Shown here: positions 48,195 to 60,652 of the stretch, in pieces
How the letters are laid out: every line of letters begins with the position of its first letter
How positions within the stretch are numbered: the stretch's first letter is position 1
Source: Triparma columacea
Lineage: Eukaryota; Sar; Bolidophyceae; Parmales; Triparmaceae
DNA length: 64,000 bases
NCBI GenBank assembly: GCA_030267965.1
Contig: BRYA01000018.1
Coordinates: forward strand, 1-64,000
Reading direction: 5' to 3'
Translations under genes and position numbers: made by a program
Notes under the pieces: generated by a model
The model's input: only the letters and a program-made list of their open reading frames with translations
Told to the model about the DNA's origin: nothing
Databases searched by the model: none

Positions 48195-48325
48195 GTGTTG
48201 CTTTTGTAAGCAGATACTTTGTATTGAAGTTAAGTATGTATAAATGAGATGTTCCGGAGTAATTTTAAGGGTAAACAAGTTAAACTAAGTGTTTCAATGG
48301 ATGCTTTTGTGTTTTGTTATGGGGT
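48195..48325 (+). repeat. Direct repeat copy 1 (about 130 bp, AT-rich)
   Basis: This copy has gcttttgtaagcagatactt, then gtatgtataaatgagatgttccggag, then taatttttaag-like and tggatgctt blocks in the same order as copy 2 about 344 bp downstream. The shared blocks are similar but carry many substitutions and small indels. Confidence 0.6.
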
Positions 48326-48537
48326 TGGGGCCGAAAGTTTGATGGTTTGGAACTTTAACGACGTCGAAAGACGTATTTCTTTTTACCGTTCGCTCTAAGA
48401 TTGTATAGGGAACACCGGTTTGCGCTGTACCTCAATATAAAAATCGTTAAGTTGTTGATTAATGGGTTAGTTTTCCTGGTACAGCCTCCGTGTGTTTTCT
48501 ACCTACAGCTCTATTCCTGTAAAGTGGAATAAAATCT

Positions 48538-48680
48538 AGTTTTGCTTTTCTAAGTAGATACTTAGTATTCGAGTTATAGTATGTATATAAAAGATGTGCC
48601 GGAGTATTTTTAAGCCTCGATGAGTTGATTTGGTGGTTTAATGGATGCTTCATCGTTGGCTATGTTTGGCTTATGGGGTG
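48538..48680 (+). repeat. Direct repeat copy 2 (about 140 bp, AT-rich)
   Basis: This copy carries gcttttctaagtagatactt, tatgtatataaaagatgtgccggag, tatttttaag and tggatgctt in the same order and spacing as copy 1. A weaker match upstream of each copy (tttgcgct ... aaaaatcg near 48104 and 48420) suggests the repeat unit may be longer, about 320-345 bp. Confidence 0.6.
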
Positions 48681-49126
48681 TTAGGTGCTTTAGGAGTTTC
48701 AGTAGTTAACTACAGCTATACGGCGTGGTTCGCGCTTGCCATCTGAACCATGTAGTATGGCTCTAGTTAACTACTTTGCTCGAGTTGATTTCTTCTAGCC
48801 TTACCAGAGTCTACGACAAGCGAGTTGTATCTTGTCCATTTTTGTTGAATTACGCTACTTAGGATTACAAAAATGTGGTATATTGACTAATACGATATAA
48901 CTGAGTACGTATATAAAATTTATATCTAAATATATTGTCAAAATGAGCAAATAAAGTGACAGAGAAAGTGAGTCTTTTTTCAGCATTTTGACAGCCCGAC
49001 CGTATGAGTAAATCCGAAAGAAAAGTTCAGATTGAACATTTAGAATGTGAACCGCGTTAAATTTATCTTCCGTCCTCCTCCTGAAGGGAACTAGCGATCT
49101 TCTCGACCGGAACCTTCGTCGCTGCA

Positions 49127-52100
49127 TCAGTTTGGTTTCTCCCATCTCGTCTCATTCGTCTTCGCGTTGTGGTAGTAGAACTGTCCAGACTCCTCATCTT
49201 TATGTTCCTCCCAAGTTGGTGGCGGTGGGGGAATAGACTCCTCATCCTTGTGTTCCTCCAAAGTTGGTGGTTGCGGGGGAGCTGGGGGCACTTCATCTTC
49301 CTCCTCTTCCATGTCATAATCTTCCCTGCCCTCTGCGTCCTTGTATGCGTATATCATCTTTTTCTCCACCTCATCTTCCTTTGTCTGAGGTGTTGGGACG
49401 GCCGCAGCCTTCTTAACTTCGAGCAAACCCTTCTTCCCGACCCCAATCACCGCCTTCTTATTATACCCTCCACTCTCCAGCCTCTGGAAGAGCTTCTTAT
49501 CCTTCGCCGTATCCACTTCCCCCCTCTCCCCATCGTCTTTCTTCTTCTTCTTCTTCTTCTTGAGTTTCTTTGCTACAACTTCCTCGCCCAGTCCAAACCT
49601 TCCGCTGCTTGCCGCTCTCAACTGCCTATTCTTATCGAGTGGGTTATTCACCATTTCAACCACATCATCCCCGAACTCGTTCTTCAAACCCTCTGCTGCC
49701 TCGAAGACCCCAAAAGCACCAAATCCAGTCAAGTCAGCGGCAGCGCTAAAGAACCTCCCTATCCTCCCCTTCTTCTTTGGGATTAATCGTTGTGCGACTA
49801 ATAGAGCGGGCGCTCCAAATTGGATGATTACGAGCATAATGTCGAAGTACACCTTGTCTTGGAGGGACTCCCCATCCATATTGACGCGAATTAGGAGGGC
49901 CGCGAACATGACAAAGAACAGCTGCCACTGCGCCACCTCTGCGAGCTTGTCGTGCTCCTCGCTTACGAAAGGCTTCCACCCAGAATACACCCTCATAGAC
50001 AGGAGACATACAAGGATGCTGAGGACGATCTGAGCTGCAGTCCCCGGTTGAAAGAAAATCAGCCCTGCCGTAAGAACCAACTTCCTAACCGTCTCCACGA
50101 CCTCGAACCAGTAGCACTGCGGCTCATACGACGAGTACAAGAAAGACAGCCTCTTCACGTGAGGGTGCAGCTCCTCCAGCTCCTTCCTCTTCTCGATAGC
50201 CTTCTTCATGCCCTCCTCCTCGTTGCGGAGCTCGAACGTGAAGTTCCGTTGCCCTGGATCCAAGTACTGCCTGTTTTGGTTGAGGAGTTTCATATAGTAC
50301 AATGGAATGCCAATGGGGTAGAGGAACGCCATCCCAATTGCGTAGTAGACAAACATCTTGTGCGAGGAGGAGGAACAGTTAATGGAGAGGTCGACCTTGA
50401 GGTAGGAGCCGTAAGACTCGTCGAATGTGGTGCAGGCAAAGGTGGAGAATANNNNNNNNNNNNNNNNNNNNNNNNNNNNNNNNNNNNNNNNNNNNNNNNN
50501 NNNNNNNNNNNGCAATCTGAAAGTAGGAGAACAGGATCTTAAGGATTGGACCAGCCTCGTCGACAAAGGTTGCCATTGCCTTGGCCTTCTTCTTCGCGTC
50601 CGTGCTGAATGTTCTCAATCTGTTGAGGTCGTCATGAGCAGTGAGGCCCTTCTTTTCTATCGGAGTCTCGCCGCTTCGACGAAGGCAATAGCATATGGAG
50701 GCAGTGATGATTACGAAGAAGGTGGTGGAGATGGCGGCGATGGTTGCAAACGCACTCCCACCGCACTTGGTGCACGTGAGAGTTTGGCCTGAACCAGTCG
50801 AAGCATAGTTAGGTTGGCAGACAGCGCAAAGCGGTCCAGTATACCCCTCGGTGCACAGGTCAGTGACGTTTGAGCCGCCCTTGCAATGCCTTTTGTCAAG
50901 ACATGGGAGAACCTTCTTGGAGGTTTCAGAGGAGCGCCAAAAGCCTGGTTCGATAGAGAGCGTGGGAACAGTCATACCATCTGAGGTGGATGAGACTCCT
51001 GCAAAGACATTCTCACATATAGAAGATTCATCGCTCTTGAAGTCACCGGCCTCGCACTGGCAATCAAATATGGAAGTGGAGCCTGTGGACTGCGAGGAGC
51101 GAAGTGAGGAAGGGTAATTGCGGTTATGGCAGAATTAGTGTGTTGACGTGGTTGAGGCTATGTTGAGGAACAGAGGTATTGGATGATGTGCTCTCACCTT
51201 GGTTGTAGATCCCTTGAGGACCTTGTCATCATCGCAGTAGGTGCAAACAGTGTTATTGGAGCCAGTAGCGAACTTCCCAATCTCGCACAGGTCACAGGTC
51301 GTTGCGGCAATTCCAGAGATACTGCCAGGGGGGCAGGGGAGACACTTTGTTTGAGCTAAGTTTGAGTAGTAGCCTGCCTCGCAGGGGGAACAGAAACCGG
51401 CACCATCGGGGTCGTTGCTGATGAATCCGGCGTCACAGTCCTTGCAGTTGTTGATGTCGTTCTCACCGGTTGCAGTGAACTTTCCGAGAGGGCAAGACTC
51501 GCAAGTGTTGGCTGATTTGTTGTAGTAAGTTCCAGTGGAGCACTTTTCGCAGGCGGAGGAGCCGGGCAGGGAGTGACCGCCGTCAGGACAAGATGTACAA
51601 TTGTTGCTGGCTCCGATTGAGAATGTGTTCTCGGGGCAAGTCTCGATGGAGGTGTGGTCAGCGGAAGGTTTATGTCCAGCGGAAGCAGTGGAACAAACGC
51701 TGGCGAGGTTTTTATCAGAGTACTCTCCATCCTCAGTGCATGCTGTGCAACTAGTAAATTTGCCTCCCATTGACGCTGTCCCCGCTAGGCAGTCTCCGCA
51801 CAGAGTCTCGGTTGTAGGAGTGCAGGCGCTGATCATGTATCTACCGGTAGCACAAGTAGCGCAGGTAGAGCAGCCCGCGGCACCAGCAGCGCTACTTTCT
51901 CCTTCACCACACTCGGAGCACTCATTAGCTCCGCCAGTGGAGTATGTCCCTGCTGGGCATTGCTCCTCTCCCTTGCGGTCTCCCCTTGGCTTGTGTCCGG
52001 CTTTTGCTGTCTTGCAGAAGGCAGCCCCATCCTCGTCGCTGTACTGGCCATTCCCATTACACTGCTTGCAGGTCAGACCGTCATAAGAGCATGAGGGAGG

Positions 52101-55100
52101 AGAGCATGGAGTGCAGGACGAAGAACCTTCTATCGATATCGATCCCAAGTTACAAGCCGTGCAACCAACAGCGCCGTTGACTGAGTCGTAGGTGCTAAAT
52201 TTTCCTGCAGGACATGCAACACAGCTAGATGCACCTCCAATAGAATATTTGCCCGATGGGCACGCCATCACATCTGTGTGATCTGTGGTTGGCTTGAAGC
52301 CTGCAGGAGCTGATTTACATGAGGACGCCCCAATCAAGTCACTATACTTTCCTCCCAGACAGCTCATGCATGTGCTTGAACCTCCTTCTGAAACCTTTCC
52401 TTTAAGGCAATCTTTGCAAGCGTTTGTTGTGGCGTCAGCTCGCTTGCCAACACCACAGAACGTGCACTGACCCTCTCCTTCGAGGCTCACGTAACCGTCA
52501 GCAGCAACACAGTCGTCACAGGTTGACGCAGCCTTACCTGAGTACTTCCCTGCTGTGCAGTTGGTGCACGAGGCAGCTCTCTCTTCACTAAACTTGCCTT
52601 CTTCACAATTCTCGCAGCTGTCAGCTCCACTTCCTGAATAGCTTCCAGCCAAACAAGGTAGACATACAGGGGAGCCAACCGCTCCATAGGTTCCTGGTTC
52701 GCAGCTCCCTGAGCATTCTGCCGAATTGTCTTCACTGACCTTCCCCGCAGGACAATCACTGCAGCTTGCCGCGCCCTGATCGTCGGAGACGAGAGCGCTG
52801 AATTTTCCCGCCGAACATGTGGTGCAACTGCCGGCAGCCGTGCTACTGAACTTTCCTGCTGTGCAGGTTGAGCAACTCCCAGCTCCGGCTTCAGAGTAGC
52901 GGCCGGCGGTGCAAACACGACAGCTCGAGGACTTCTGCGGCGCGTAGTACCCTTCGTTGCAGCTATCACACGAAGCAGTACCTCCAAGGCTGACCTTTCC
53001 TGCGCTGCAGTCCGTGCAAGCGCCTGATGAGGGGGCAGAGAATGTGCCCGCCGTGCAAGACTCACAGAATGAGGCTCCGAGAGGGGCAAACTTTCCAGCT
53101 GGGCATGGGTTACAAGTCGTCTTTCCTGTTTCGCCGTAAGTACCTTCGGGACACGAAGAGTTGCACTCCGAAGAGCCTGCTTCACTAAAAGTCCCCGCAG
53201 GACAGTTCTCGCAGAAATTATTGACCTCCTTCTTCCCTGCAACGCAATCTGTGCACGTGGATGCCCCATTGGGGGCAAAGTAGCCAGGATCGCAGTCCTG
53301 GCACGAAGGAGAACCCTCGGAGCTGTAAGTGCCCGGAGAGCAGTAGGTACAAACCCCAGCTCCGTCTTGAGAGTAGCGGCCGGCTCCACAGGGTGAACAT
53401 GTGGTGTCACCAATACTGCTGTACGTCCCAGCCAAACAGGAATCGCATCCAGTCAGCTCGCTATTAGGGATGCTTCCAGAATCACAGTAGACGCAGCTCG
53501 AGGCGCCGACGGTGACTGGGGAGAGGCAGAGGGAGTTGGTTTAGTATCATGTTGGAAGCCAAACTATATGCCTTTGATATTGACTTACCTCCCTTGTCAT
53601 CAGTGGTCAGCGTTGAGTATTTGTTGCTATCGCAGGTAGCACAGAACGTCTTGCTGCCAAGGGAAAACTTGCCTGCTGGGCAAGGAATGACACCGGTGCG
53701 ATCTGATGTAGGCTTGAAGCCAGCAGAAGCGGACTTGCAGGAGGAAGCACCATTGACGTCGCTGTACTGCCCTTCTCCGTCACACTGCTTGCAAGTCTGA
53801 CCGTCATTGGAGTACTTGGGTGGAGTGCATTGAGTGCACGACGAAGACCCATCAGAAGAAGTAGAACCCAAGTTACAAACAGTGCACCCAACAGCCCCGT
53901 TGATAACATCGTATTCGCTGTACTTTCCCGCGGGGCATGTAGAACAGGTGGATGCTCCACCTATCGAGTACTTTCCAGCTGGGCAAGCAACCACTCCAGT
54001 GTGCTCCGTGTTGGGCTTAAAGCCAGCAGGGACGGACTTGCAGGAGGATGCCCCCATCTCGTCGCTGTATAAACCCTGGAGACAGCTTTCGCACGTATTC
54101 TTCCCGCCCTCTGAATACTTTCCGTGAAGACAGCTTTCACAAGTGTTGGATGTCTCATCAGCTCGCTTGCCAACACCACAGAAGGTGCACTCCCCTTGTC
54201 CCTCCTGGCTCACATATCCATCGCTTGCCACACAGTCGATGCAGCTTGATGCGGCCTTTCCTGATTTTGTTCCCGCTGTACAATTTGTGCAGGAGGCGGC
54301 TCCCTCAGCGCTGTACTTCCCCGCTTCACAATTCTCGCAGCTGTCAGCTCCTCTCCCAGAGAAGCTTCCAGCCGCACACATTAAGCAAACTGATGAGCCA
54401 ACTCCTCCATATGTACCAGGTTCGCAGCTTCCCGTACACTCAGCTGCGTTATCGCCACTGACCTTTCCAGCAGGGCAGTTGCTGCAGCTTGCGGCACCTT
54501 GATCTTCGGCAATGAGCTTACTAAATGTTCCTGCCAAACACGCCGTGCAAGTACCTGCGGCAGTCCCGCTGAACTTTCCTGCTGCGCATGTTGAGCAAGC
54601 TCCAGCTTCAGCTTCAGAGTAGCGACCAGCAGTGCAGACGAGACAACTCGACGACCCTTGTGGAGCGGAGTATCCAGGAGTGCAGCTATCGCAAGACCCA
54701 GTACCACCAAGACTTTTCTTTCCAGCGTCGCATTCAGTACAAGACCCAGAGCGGGCGAGGGAAAACTTGCCAGCTTGGCATGACTCACAAAAGGAGGCTC
54801 CGAGAGCAGCAAACTTCCCTGCTTGGCAATCGGTGCACTCTGTCATTCCTGATTCACCGTAGGTTCCTTCAGGACACGATGCATCGCATTCGTCTGAACC
54901 GGCAGAACTAAAGCTTCCTGCAGGACAGTTCTCGCAGAAATTATTGACCTCCTTCTTCCCAGCGACGCAGTCTGTGCATTCAGATGCTCCACTTGAAGAG
55001 AAATATCCGGGGAGGCAGTCCTGGCACGAAGGAGAACCCTCAGAGCTGTAAGTGCCTGGAGAGCAGTAGGTACAAACCCCGGCTCCGTCTTGAGAGTAAC

Positions 55101-58100
55101 GACCAGCTCCACAATTCGAGCATGAGGTGTCGCCGATGCTGCTGAAAGTCCCGGCCAGGCAAGTGTCGCATCCAGACAAATTGTTGTTTGGGACGCTGCC
55201 AGATTCACAGAACTGACAATTGGAGGCTCCACCAGTGGAATACTCGTTGCTATCGCAGCTTGAGCAGAGTGTCTTGCCTCCGATTGAGAACTTGCCAGCA
55301 GGGCAGGGGACAACCCTAGTGTGGTCTGAGTTTGGCTTTGAGCCAGGTGGTGCTGTTTTGCACACGAAGGCTCCGTCAGTGTCGCTGTACTGTCCCTCGC
55401 CATCGCAAGGCTTGCATGTGATGCCATCATCGGAGAAGGTCGGTGGGGAGCATGGAGAACACGAGGATGATCCTCCCGAAGACCTCGTTCCTAACTCGCA
55501 GGGCGTGCAACCAACAGCTCCAGTGGTGGCGTTGTGGGTGCTAAACTTGCCTGCTGGACATGAAGCGCAATTCGTTGCACCTCCGATCGAGAACTCCCCA
55601 GCAGGACAAGCCACAATGTCTTTGCGGTCTGAAGTTGGCTTGAATCCGGCGGGAGCTGACTTGCAGTAAGAAGCTCCATTGACATCGCTGTACTGGCCAT
55701 CCCCATCACACTGCTTGCATGTCTGACTGTCGTCAGAGTATGTGGGAGGAGAGCATGGAGTGCAGGATGAAGAGCCGTCAGAGGATATTGAACCCAAGTT
55801 GCAGGCTGTGCAGCCAACAGCCCCCTCGTCGCTGTATTTTCCCGCTGGACACGACGAGCAGCTTGTTGCACCTCCTATCGAGTATTCTCCAGCTGGACAA
55901 CCGACCACTCCAGTGCGATCTGTGGTTGGCTTGAATCCGGGGGGTGCCAGCTTGCAGGAGGCGGCCCCATCCTCATCGTTGTAATGGCCTTCTCCGTCGC
56001 ACTCCTTGCACGTGATGCCGTCGTCCGAATAGGCAGGAGCGACGCAAGGGGAACACTGGCGGTCACTCGTTATGGTGCAATCCGCTGTCATGATTTCGCC
56101 AAGGGGGCAATTTGAACACGATTGGCACGCGGTCTGAGAGAAATCAGACTGAAATGTTGCCCCAGCTTGGCAGGCAATTTGAGAGATTGACGATGCTGGA
56201 CAGAAGTGGCCAGGCTGTGATGAGTGCAAGCAGGAAGGTGTTGTTAGATATTGTGTTTGGTATTTCTTCTCTCCAGCCGCCTTTCCTGACCCCTATCTTC
56301 TCCGTACCTGGCACTCGTCGCAGCTCTCCTTGGCCTCGTCAGATTGGAATTTCCCAGCTTCGCAGCTTGTACATAATGACTGCGAGGCCAAGTCTGAGTA
56401 ACTACCGGGAGGGCAAGGAATCTTGTCGGTTCCTCCGGGGCACTTGTATTTTGGCTCGCATGCAATGCAACCATCAGTCGCGCCGTTGCTGTACTTTCCT
56501 GTCGGGCATGTAGAGTCGACGACTCCATCAACACAATGGTAGCCCACGGGGCACGTTGAGCAAACAGTGGCCCCAGACGCAGAGATGAGACCCGTGGGGC
56601 AATCTTGACAAGTCATTGCACCGTTCGGATCATTGCTGTATTTCCCTACATCACATGAGTAGCAGTCCCCAACATCATCGTGAACGAGGACATTGACACC
56701 GTCGTCTACATTGAACTTTCCCGGAAGGCAAGCTTCACATGAAACGTGTAAGGACGGATTTGTTCCTTGATCAGGGTTGTACTTGCCGGCGGGGCAGATG
56801 GAGCAGGAAGTGTGGAAGTTAGGAGAGGATGCAGGGTCTGCGTTGAACCTTCCTGCAGGGCAACTGGAGCAACCAGCACCGGCATCAGCGGCGTACTGTG
56901 AAGATTGAGGTTAGACATTCAAGTGGTTATATGGAGAGAAGAACAATCAGGAACCAACTCACCGCTCCAGCCCCACAAGTAGCACATTCAGTCGAGTCGT
57001 TAGCTTCCCCTTCCCCAGCCTCGCAGTCAATACTGCAGACGGAGACAGAAGAACTGCCTGTCGTTGACGGGTTAATCTTCCCCGCTGGACAGAAGACGCA
57101 GTTCTCAGCCGCTTCCGTCTCCATGTATTTTCCTGCACTGCAGTCGAGACAGTCGGATTCTAGGGTGGCACCCGTGTTCGCGTTATGCTTGCCGGGGGAG
57201 CAGGCTGTGCACTCACCGAGGGCGGCGAACTCCACACTGTAACGCCCAACTGGACAGGCTTCGCAGTCAGTGATGGCTGTGCTGCCAGTATTGGGAATGA
57301 ACTTTCCTGCCGGGCACGTGATGCACTGGGAGTCGTCCTCGGCACCGTTGTACTTGCCAACAGGACAAACTTCGCAAGTCCCTCCAGCGGCTGCTTGGCC
57401 AGAACCAACAGCGCAGGTCGTGTCGGAAGTGCAGCCAGTGTTGTCAGTGTTGGCCCATGTCCCACCAGTGCAGGAGGCGCAAGAGGTTTCACCGGAGGTA
57501 GAGGTGTAGGTGGAGCCAGTGCAAGGAGAGCATACACTAGAAGACTCATATTTCCCTGGAGAGCAGTCCACGCAACTACTGACATCGAAAGAACCAGTAG
57601 GTCCAGTCTGGCCTGATGGGCAAGGTTGGCAACCATCATCAGAGTAATAACCTTCGTCACAAATAGAACAGCCAGAGTACGAGTATTTATCGCCCCCGAC
57701 GGTGCCATCAGTGTCCAAAGCGGACCCTAAGAAAGGAGAGACAAGGAATAGGAATTGGTGCAGCGGTAACGTTAAGTGAGTTGTGGGGTTAGGAATGGTT
57801 CTACAGACTACACAATCCTCATTCTCGTCTTACCTTGGATTGGAGTGTTGGAGGAGTAGGGAGAAGGGCACGTATTGTGCATGGTGATGGTTCCAGACTC
57901 TCTGTAAATATCATCACCATTTCCTGAGTCTGCTGTGTTTCCATTGAAGCTTGTTCCGTAGATGTTCACAGTAGTTCCACTACGAACAAAAATTGCTCCA
58001 CCTCCACCCCAACTAGCTGAAGCTCTATTGTTCGAGAAGATACAGAGCTTCAAGTCCACTATGGCACCACTGGAAATGATAACCCCTCCACCAACATCAG

Positions 58101-60055
58101 CATACCCCTTGTCGAAGGTGAGAGCTCGGAGAATAAGTGTACCACTCCCAGTTCCACTCACATACATCACTCTTCTTGCATTCTCTCCATCCAACACACA
58201 GCTTGCGTTGTCCTCCACACACTTGATCTCTCCATTCAAGCGATCTGTGAACAACATGTTATAACTATTTGCACAAGTCCCCTCTGAGCATTTATAAGGC
58301 CCAAAAGCTAAAATCGCAGAGTCACCATTCGCCATGATGGAGTTGCCAGTAATGGTAACCGTGTTGAACAGCCCGTTCATATCGACCACATTCACCTCAC
58401 CCAACGACCTCCCTCCGACTAGGACTAAGCAGGTCCAAAAGATTAGGCAAATATGAGACAATTTCACTCGGCTGCGAACAATGGTTTTTTGCCATGGAGT
58501 CCCATATTTCTGTCTTTCTCCAAATGCTCTCATTTCTCCTGCCCAGACATCTTTCGCCTGAAACCACCTTCCTCCACTCTTCCTGACCGATGCATTGCAC
58601 GCCTTCGGTCCTATGATCTCGAATATGAAGCACGAGGCAATAAAGAGGATGAGAAAAGGAAGAAGAATGGAAATGTAGTTCGATCCTGGACTCCCCAAAT
58701 GATTGGGCAAATCGACCACGCGCTCTGCGCAGACGTTGAAGATAGTCTTCTTGTCTAATATGAAAGCGCACTCCGCGCCGCGCAAGTTGAGGTAGAAATT
58801 GCTGCCTGGCCCGAGGTCGAATGAGACAACAATCAGCTTCCCACCTTCACCGGTTGTGAATGTGGTGTTCTGTGGAGAAGAGGGGCTCGGGGAGGCTGCA
58901 ATTCGCGGAGGGAAGCAAGACGGGCTTGCGTTAGCTACAGTCGGTATGATGCCCTTCTCCCCAAAGCGCCCCGCTCCTCACCTTGAGCTGTCGTGCACTC
59001 CACTCTAATCGTAGCGGTTGTCGTCGGTTGGTCGGCGAACGGAGTCGTGTTGATAAAGGAGATGTCGGCGTTACTGTCCAGATAGCAGCGTTGCTTGCTA
59101 CGAATGTCGGTGTCGTGAATGACGGAGACGACAATCTGAGGAGAAATGAGGTCTGAGACGTCTGCGCTGGGGGAGAGGGGTGATGGGACGCCTGCATAAG
59201 TGGTTAGTTTAGTTAATCATCATCGCAATATCCAACTGCTGCTTTCTCTCTTACTCACCTTCCGTCGCATTCCCAATAATGTTGATGACAACGATGGGGG
59301 GGGGAGCTTGGGCTTGCGTCCCGCTGGTCGCGATGGTCGTCGAAGCAACCTGAACTGTGTGCAACAAAGAGCCGGCCCCCTTGTCGCTGGAAGCTTCCAC
59401 ACTGTCGTCGTCGCCCTGGAATGAGCACTCCATGCTCGGGGGAAGGACAGACCCCTTCAAAGTTTCACCCTCAAATCCAAGAGGTGCGGAGTCTGGGTTG
59501 GTCAGGAGCGAGGCGACTACAATGGGGGCGTTAGAATCTAGTTTATTAAAATCGCCATGCCGACCTTCCCTTTTCCCTCTCCCACCGCCCTCTCTCTTAC
59601 CTTTTCCCGCAGGGGGTCCGAGTGCAGGTTGCGCAGAAGGATCGTTGATGACGGGGCTGGTCGCGATGGGCGTAAGATTGCCCTGGATTGTTCTCTGCAT
59701 CACATGGTCGAAGGCTTCGCCGCTGGCAGCTTCCACGTTCTTGTCGTTGCCCTGGAGCCAGCGCCAGGGCTTCGTCATGCTCATGAGAGGGACATCCACC
59801 TGCGAAGTGGAACACTTTTCTTCGAGAGCTGAGTAGTCTGAGTTGGTCGGAGGCGACAGCGATGTGAAGATGCGTTAGAATTTGTTAGCAGTGCCGCAGG
59901 ACCAACTTCTCCCCTCCCACTCCAATTCACGCTCTCCACTTACCATCGCCGACTTGGCCTTCTACAACGAGCAAACCTGCAGCGCAGACCATCACGAAGA
60001 AGACACCGAAGAGACCCATAAGGAAGAGGGCGCCCGATCTTCGCTCGGATTTCAT
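49127..60055 (-). CDS. Giant surface protein: beta-helix, GCC2/GCC3 cysteine-rich repeats, polytopic membrane domain, WW domain
   Basis: Ten exons: 59944-60055, 59601-59837, 59259-59516, 58982-59191, 57834-58895, 56963-57726, 56308-56895, 53589-56214, 51198-53515 and 49127-51089. All junctions are in phase, about 3,380 residues. Order: N-terminal signal-anchor (LMGLFGVFFVMVCAAGLLVV) and an acidic ectodomain with an internal repeat. Two hydrophobic segments around residues 345-425 (ISILLPFLILFIASCFIFE, HICLIFWTCLVLVGG) follow. Next comes a right-handed beta-helix-like stretch (GGVIISSGAIVDLKLCIFSNN), then about 2,100 residues of ephrin-receptor-like GCC2/GCC3 repeats of the CPAGKYSxxGASSCxxC type. 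After a CxxC-rich hinge there are several TM helices, interrupted by Ns at 50452-50511. A cytoplasmic tail ends in a WW-like motif (WEEHKDEESGQFYYHN...RWEKPN). Probably a membrane receptor or adhesin. It could be two genes, split near 58500. Confidence 0.7.
50452..50511. other. Assembly gap in the membrane domain of the giant surface protein
   Basis: Sixty Ns lie within exon 10. On the 5' side the frame is ...ILFSYFQ; on the 3' side it is FSTFACTTFDESYG, and the two frames differ. The true gap is therefore not 60 bases, or it includes an intron. Confidence 0.9.
51792..53515 (-). repeat. GCC2/GCC3 segmental duplication, copy 2
   Basis: About 1.7 kb matching 53516-55240 at an offset of 1723 bp. 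For example, gcagaaattattgacctcct is at 53211 here and at 54934 in copy 1. Proteins align block by block: SGSIPNSELTGCDSCLAGTYS here against SGSVPNNNLSGCDTCLAGTFS in copy 1. Exact ends were not determined. Confidence 0.75.
53516..55240 (-). repeat. GCC2/GCC3 segmental duplication, copy 1
   Basis: Partner of 51792-53515. The copy-to-copy junction falls close to the intron at 53516-53588, so the duplication probably spanned an exon plus part of an intron. Smaller modules of about 85-95 residues (CKQCDGxGQYSD ... GFKPTxDRT ... CPAGxYSIGG ... NLGSxSSDGSSSCTPC) recur at least five times across the two exons. Confidence 0.7.
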
Positions 60056-60652
60056 GGCCTTGCTCCTCCTCTGAGAAAATCTTTGCTTGTCCGCAAACTT
60101 GTAACGTTAAGATGTATTTGCTTAGGTACTGATATTCCGAGTCGAGTTTAGCCGATAAGTCCTGAAAAATGTGAAATTTTAGTGAGGAAGAGGGAACTTG
60201 AGGGACGGCAACTGCTTGGGGGAGGGGGGCATTTTCACACCACCTCGACCCCATCGGAGAGCGCTTTGCCCTTGGTCTGCAACAATGTCGTGATCAACGC
60301 TCAGGGGGGCTCACCTCTCGGATTTCACTGGTGTTCCTTTGATTTACTGCTGTGTCTTTGTCTCCACACTTCGATGAATCCAAATTCGGGATCCGGATTC
60401 TCCCTTTTCCTTTTTTGCTCCATTTCCACCCCCCCCCTAAATCCCAATTTCCTTCACCTAGTTCTATTTAAATCACCTCATTAGCTCAATTAAATCACAT
60501 CGTAGCTATTAGTGTATTAACGGTGTAGTAACGCGGATTATTGACAAAAATAGCAACATTCTCTCAACCTCGACAAGAATTCTCAGAACAAGACTGCTTC
60601 CCACAGCCCCACACTGCTTCTCACAGCCCCACACTGCTTCCCACAGCTCAAT
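60056..60652. other. Divergent intergenic region, giant surface protein and C1-VPS9 gene
   Basis: 597 bp between divergent starts. It contains a C-run near 60428-60437, an AT-rich stretch at 60460-60560 and three 20-bp tandem repeats touching the plus-strand ATG. Promoters for both genes must lie here. Confidence 0.5.
60593..60652 (+). repeat. Three 20-bp tandem repeats ending at a start codon
   Basis: Unit actgcttcccacagccccac at 60593-60612, 60613-60632 (one substitution) and 60633-60652 (diverged at its end, ctcaat). The third unit ends immediately before the ATG at 60653, so the repeats are the 5' leader of the C1-VPS9 gene. Confidence 0.9.

Larger units (their letters stand above)
47840..49126. 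other. AT-rich intergenic region with diverged direct repeat
   Basis: About 1.29 kb, the longest gene-free and most AT-rich stretch in the window. It separates two minus-strand genes. It contains the direct repeat described below, two palindromic tagttaacta decamers near 48702 and 48766, and no supported ORF. No tRNA or known structural RNA was recognised. Confidence 0.6.

Noticed and set aside
48690..48800. Possible tRNA or structured RNA around the tagttaacta palindromes
   Set aside because: No T-loop (ggttcgaatcc-like) or acceptor pairing could be found.
53482..56229. Treating the 915-residue and neighbouring cysteine-rich ORFs as separate genes
   Set aside because: Phase-matched donors and acceptors at 56214/56308, 53589/53515 and 51198/51089 link them, and repeats continue across the introns.
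51198..57726. CRISPR-like or satellite array suggested by regularly spaced repeats
   Set aside because: Periodicity comes from cysteine-rich protein repeats in open coding exons; units vary and keep reading frame.
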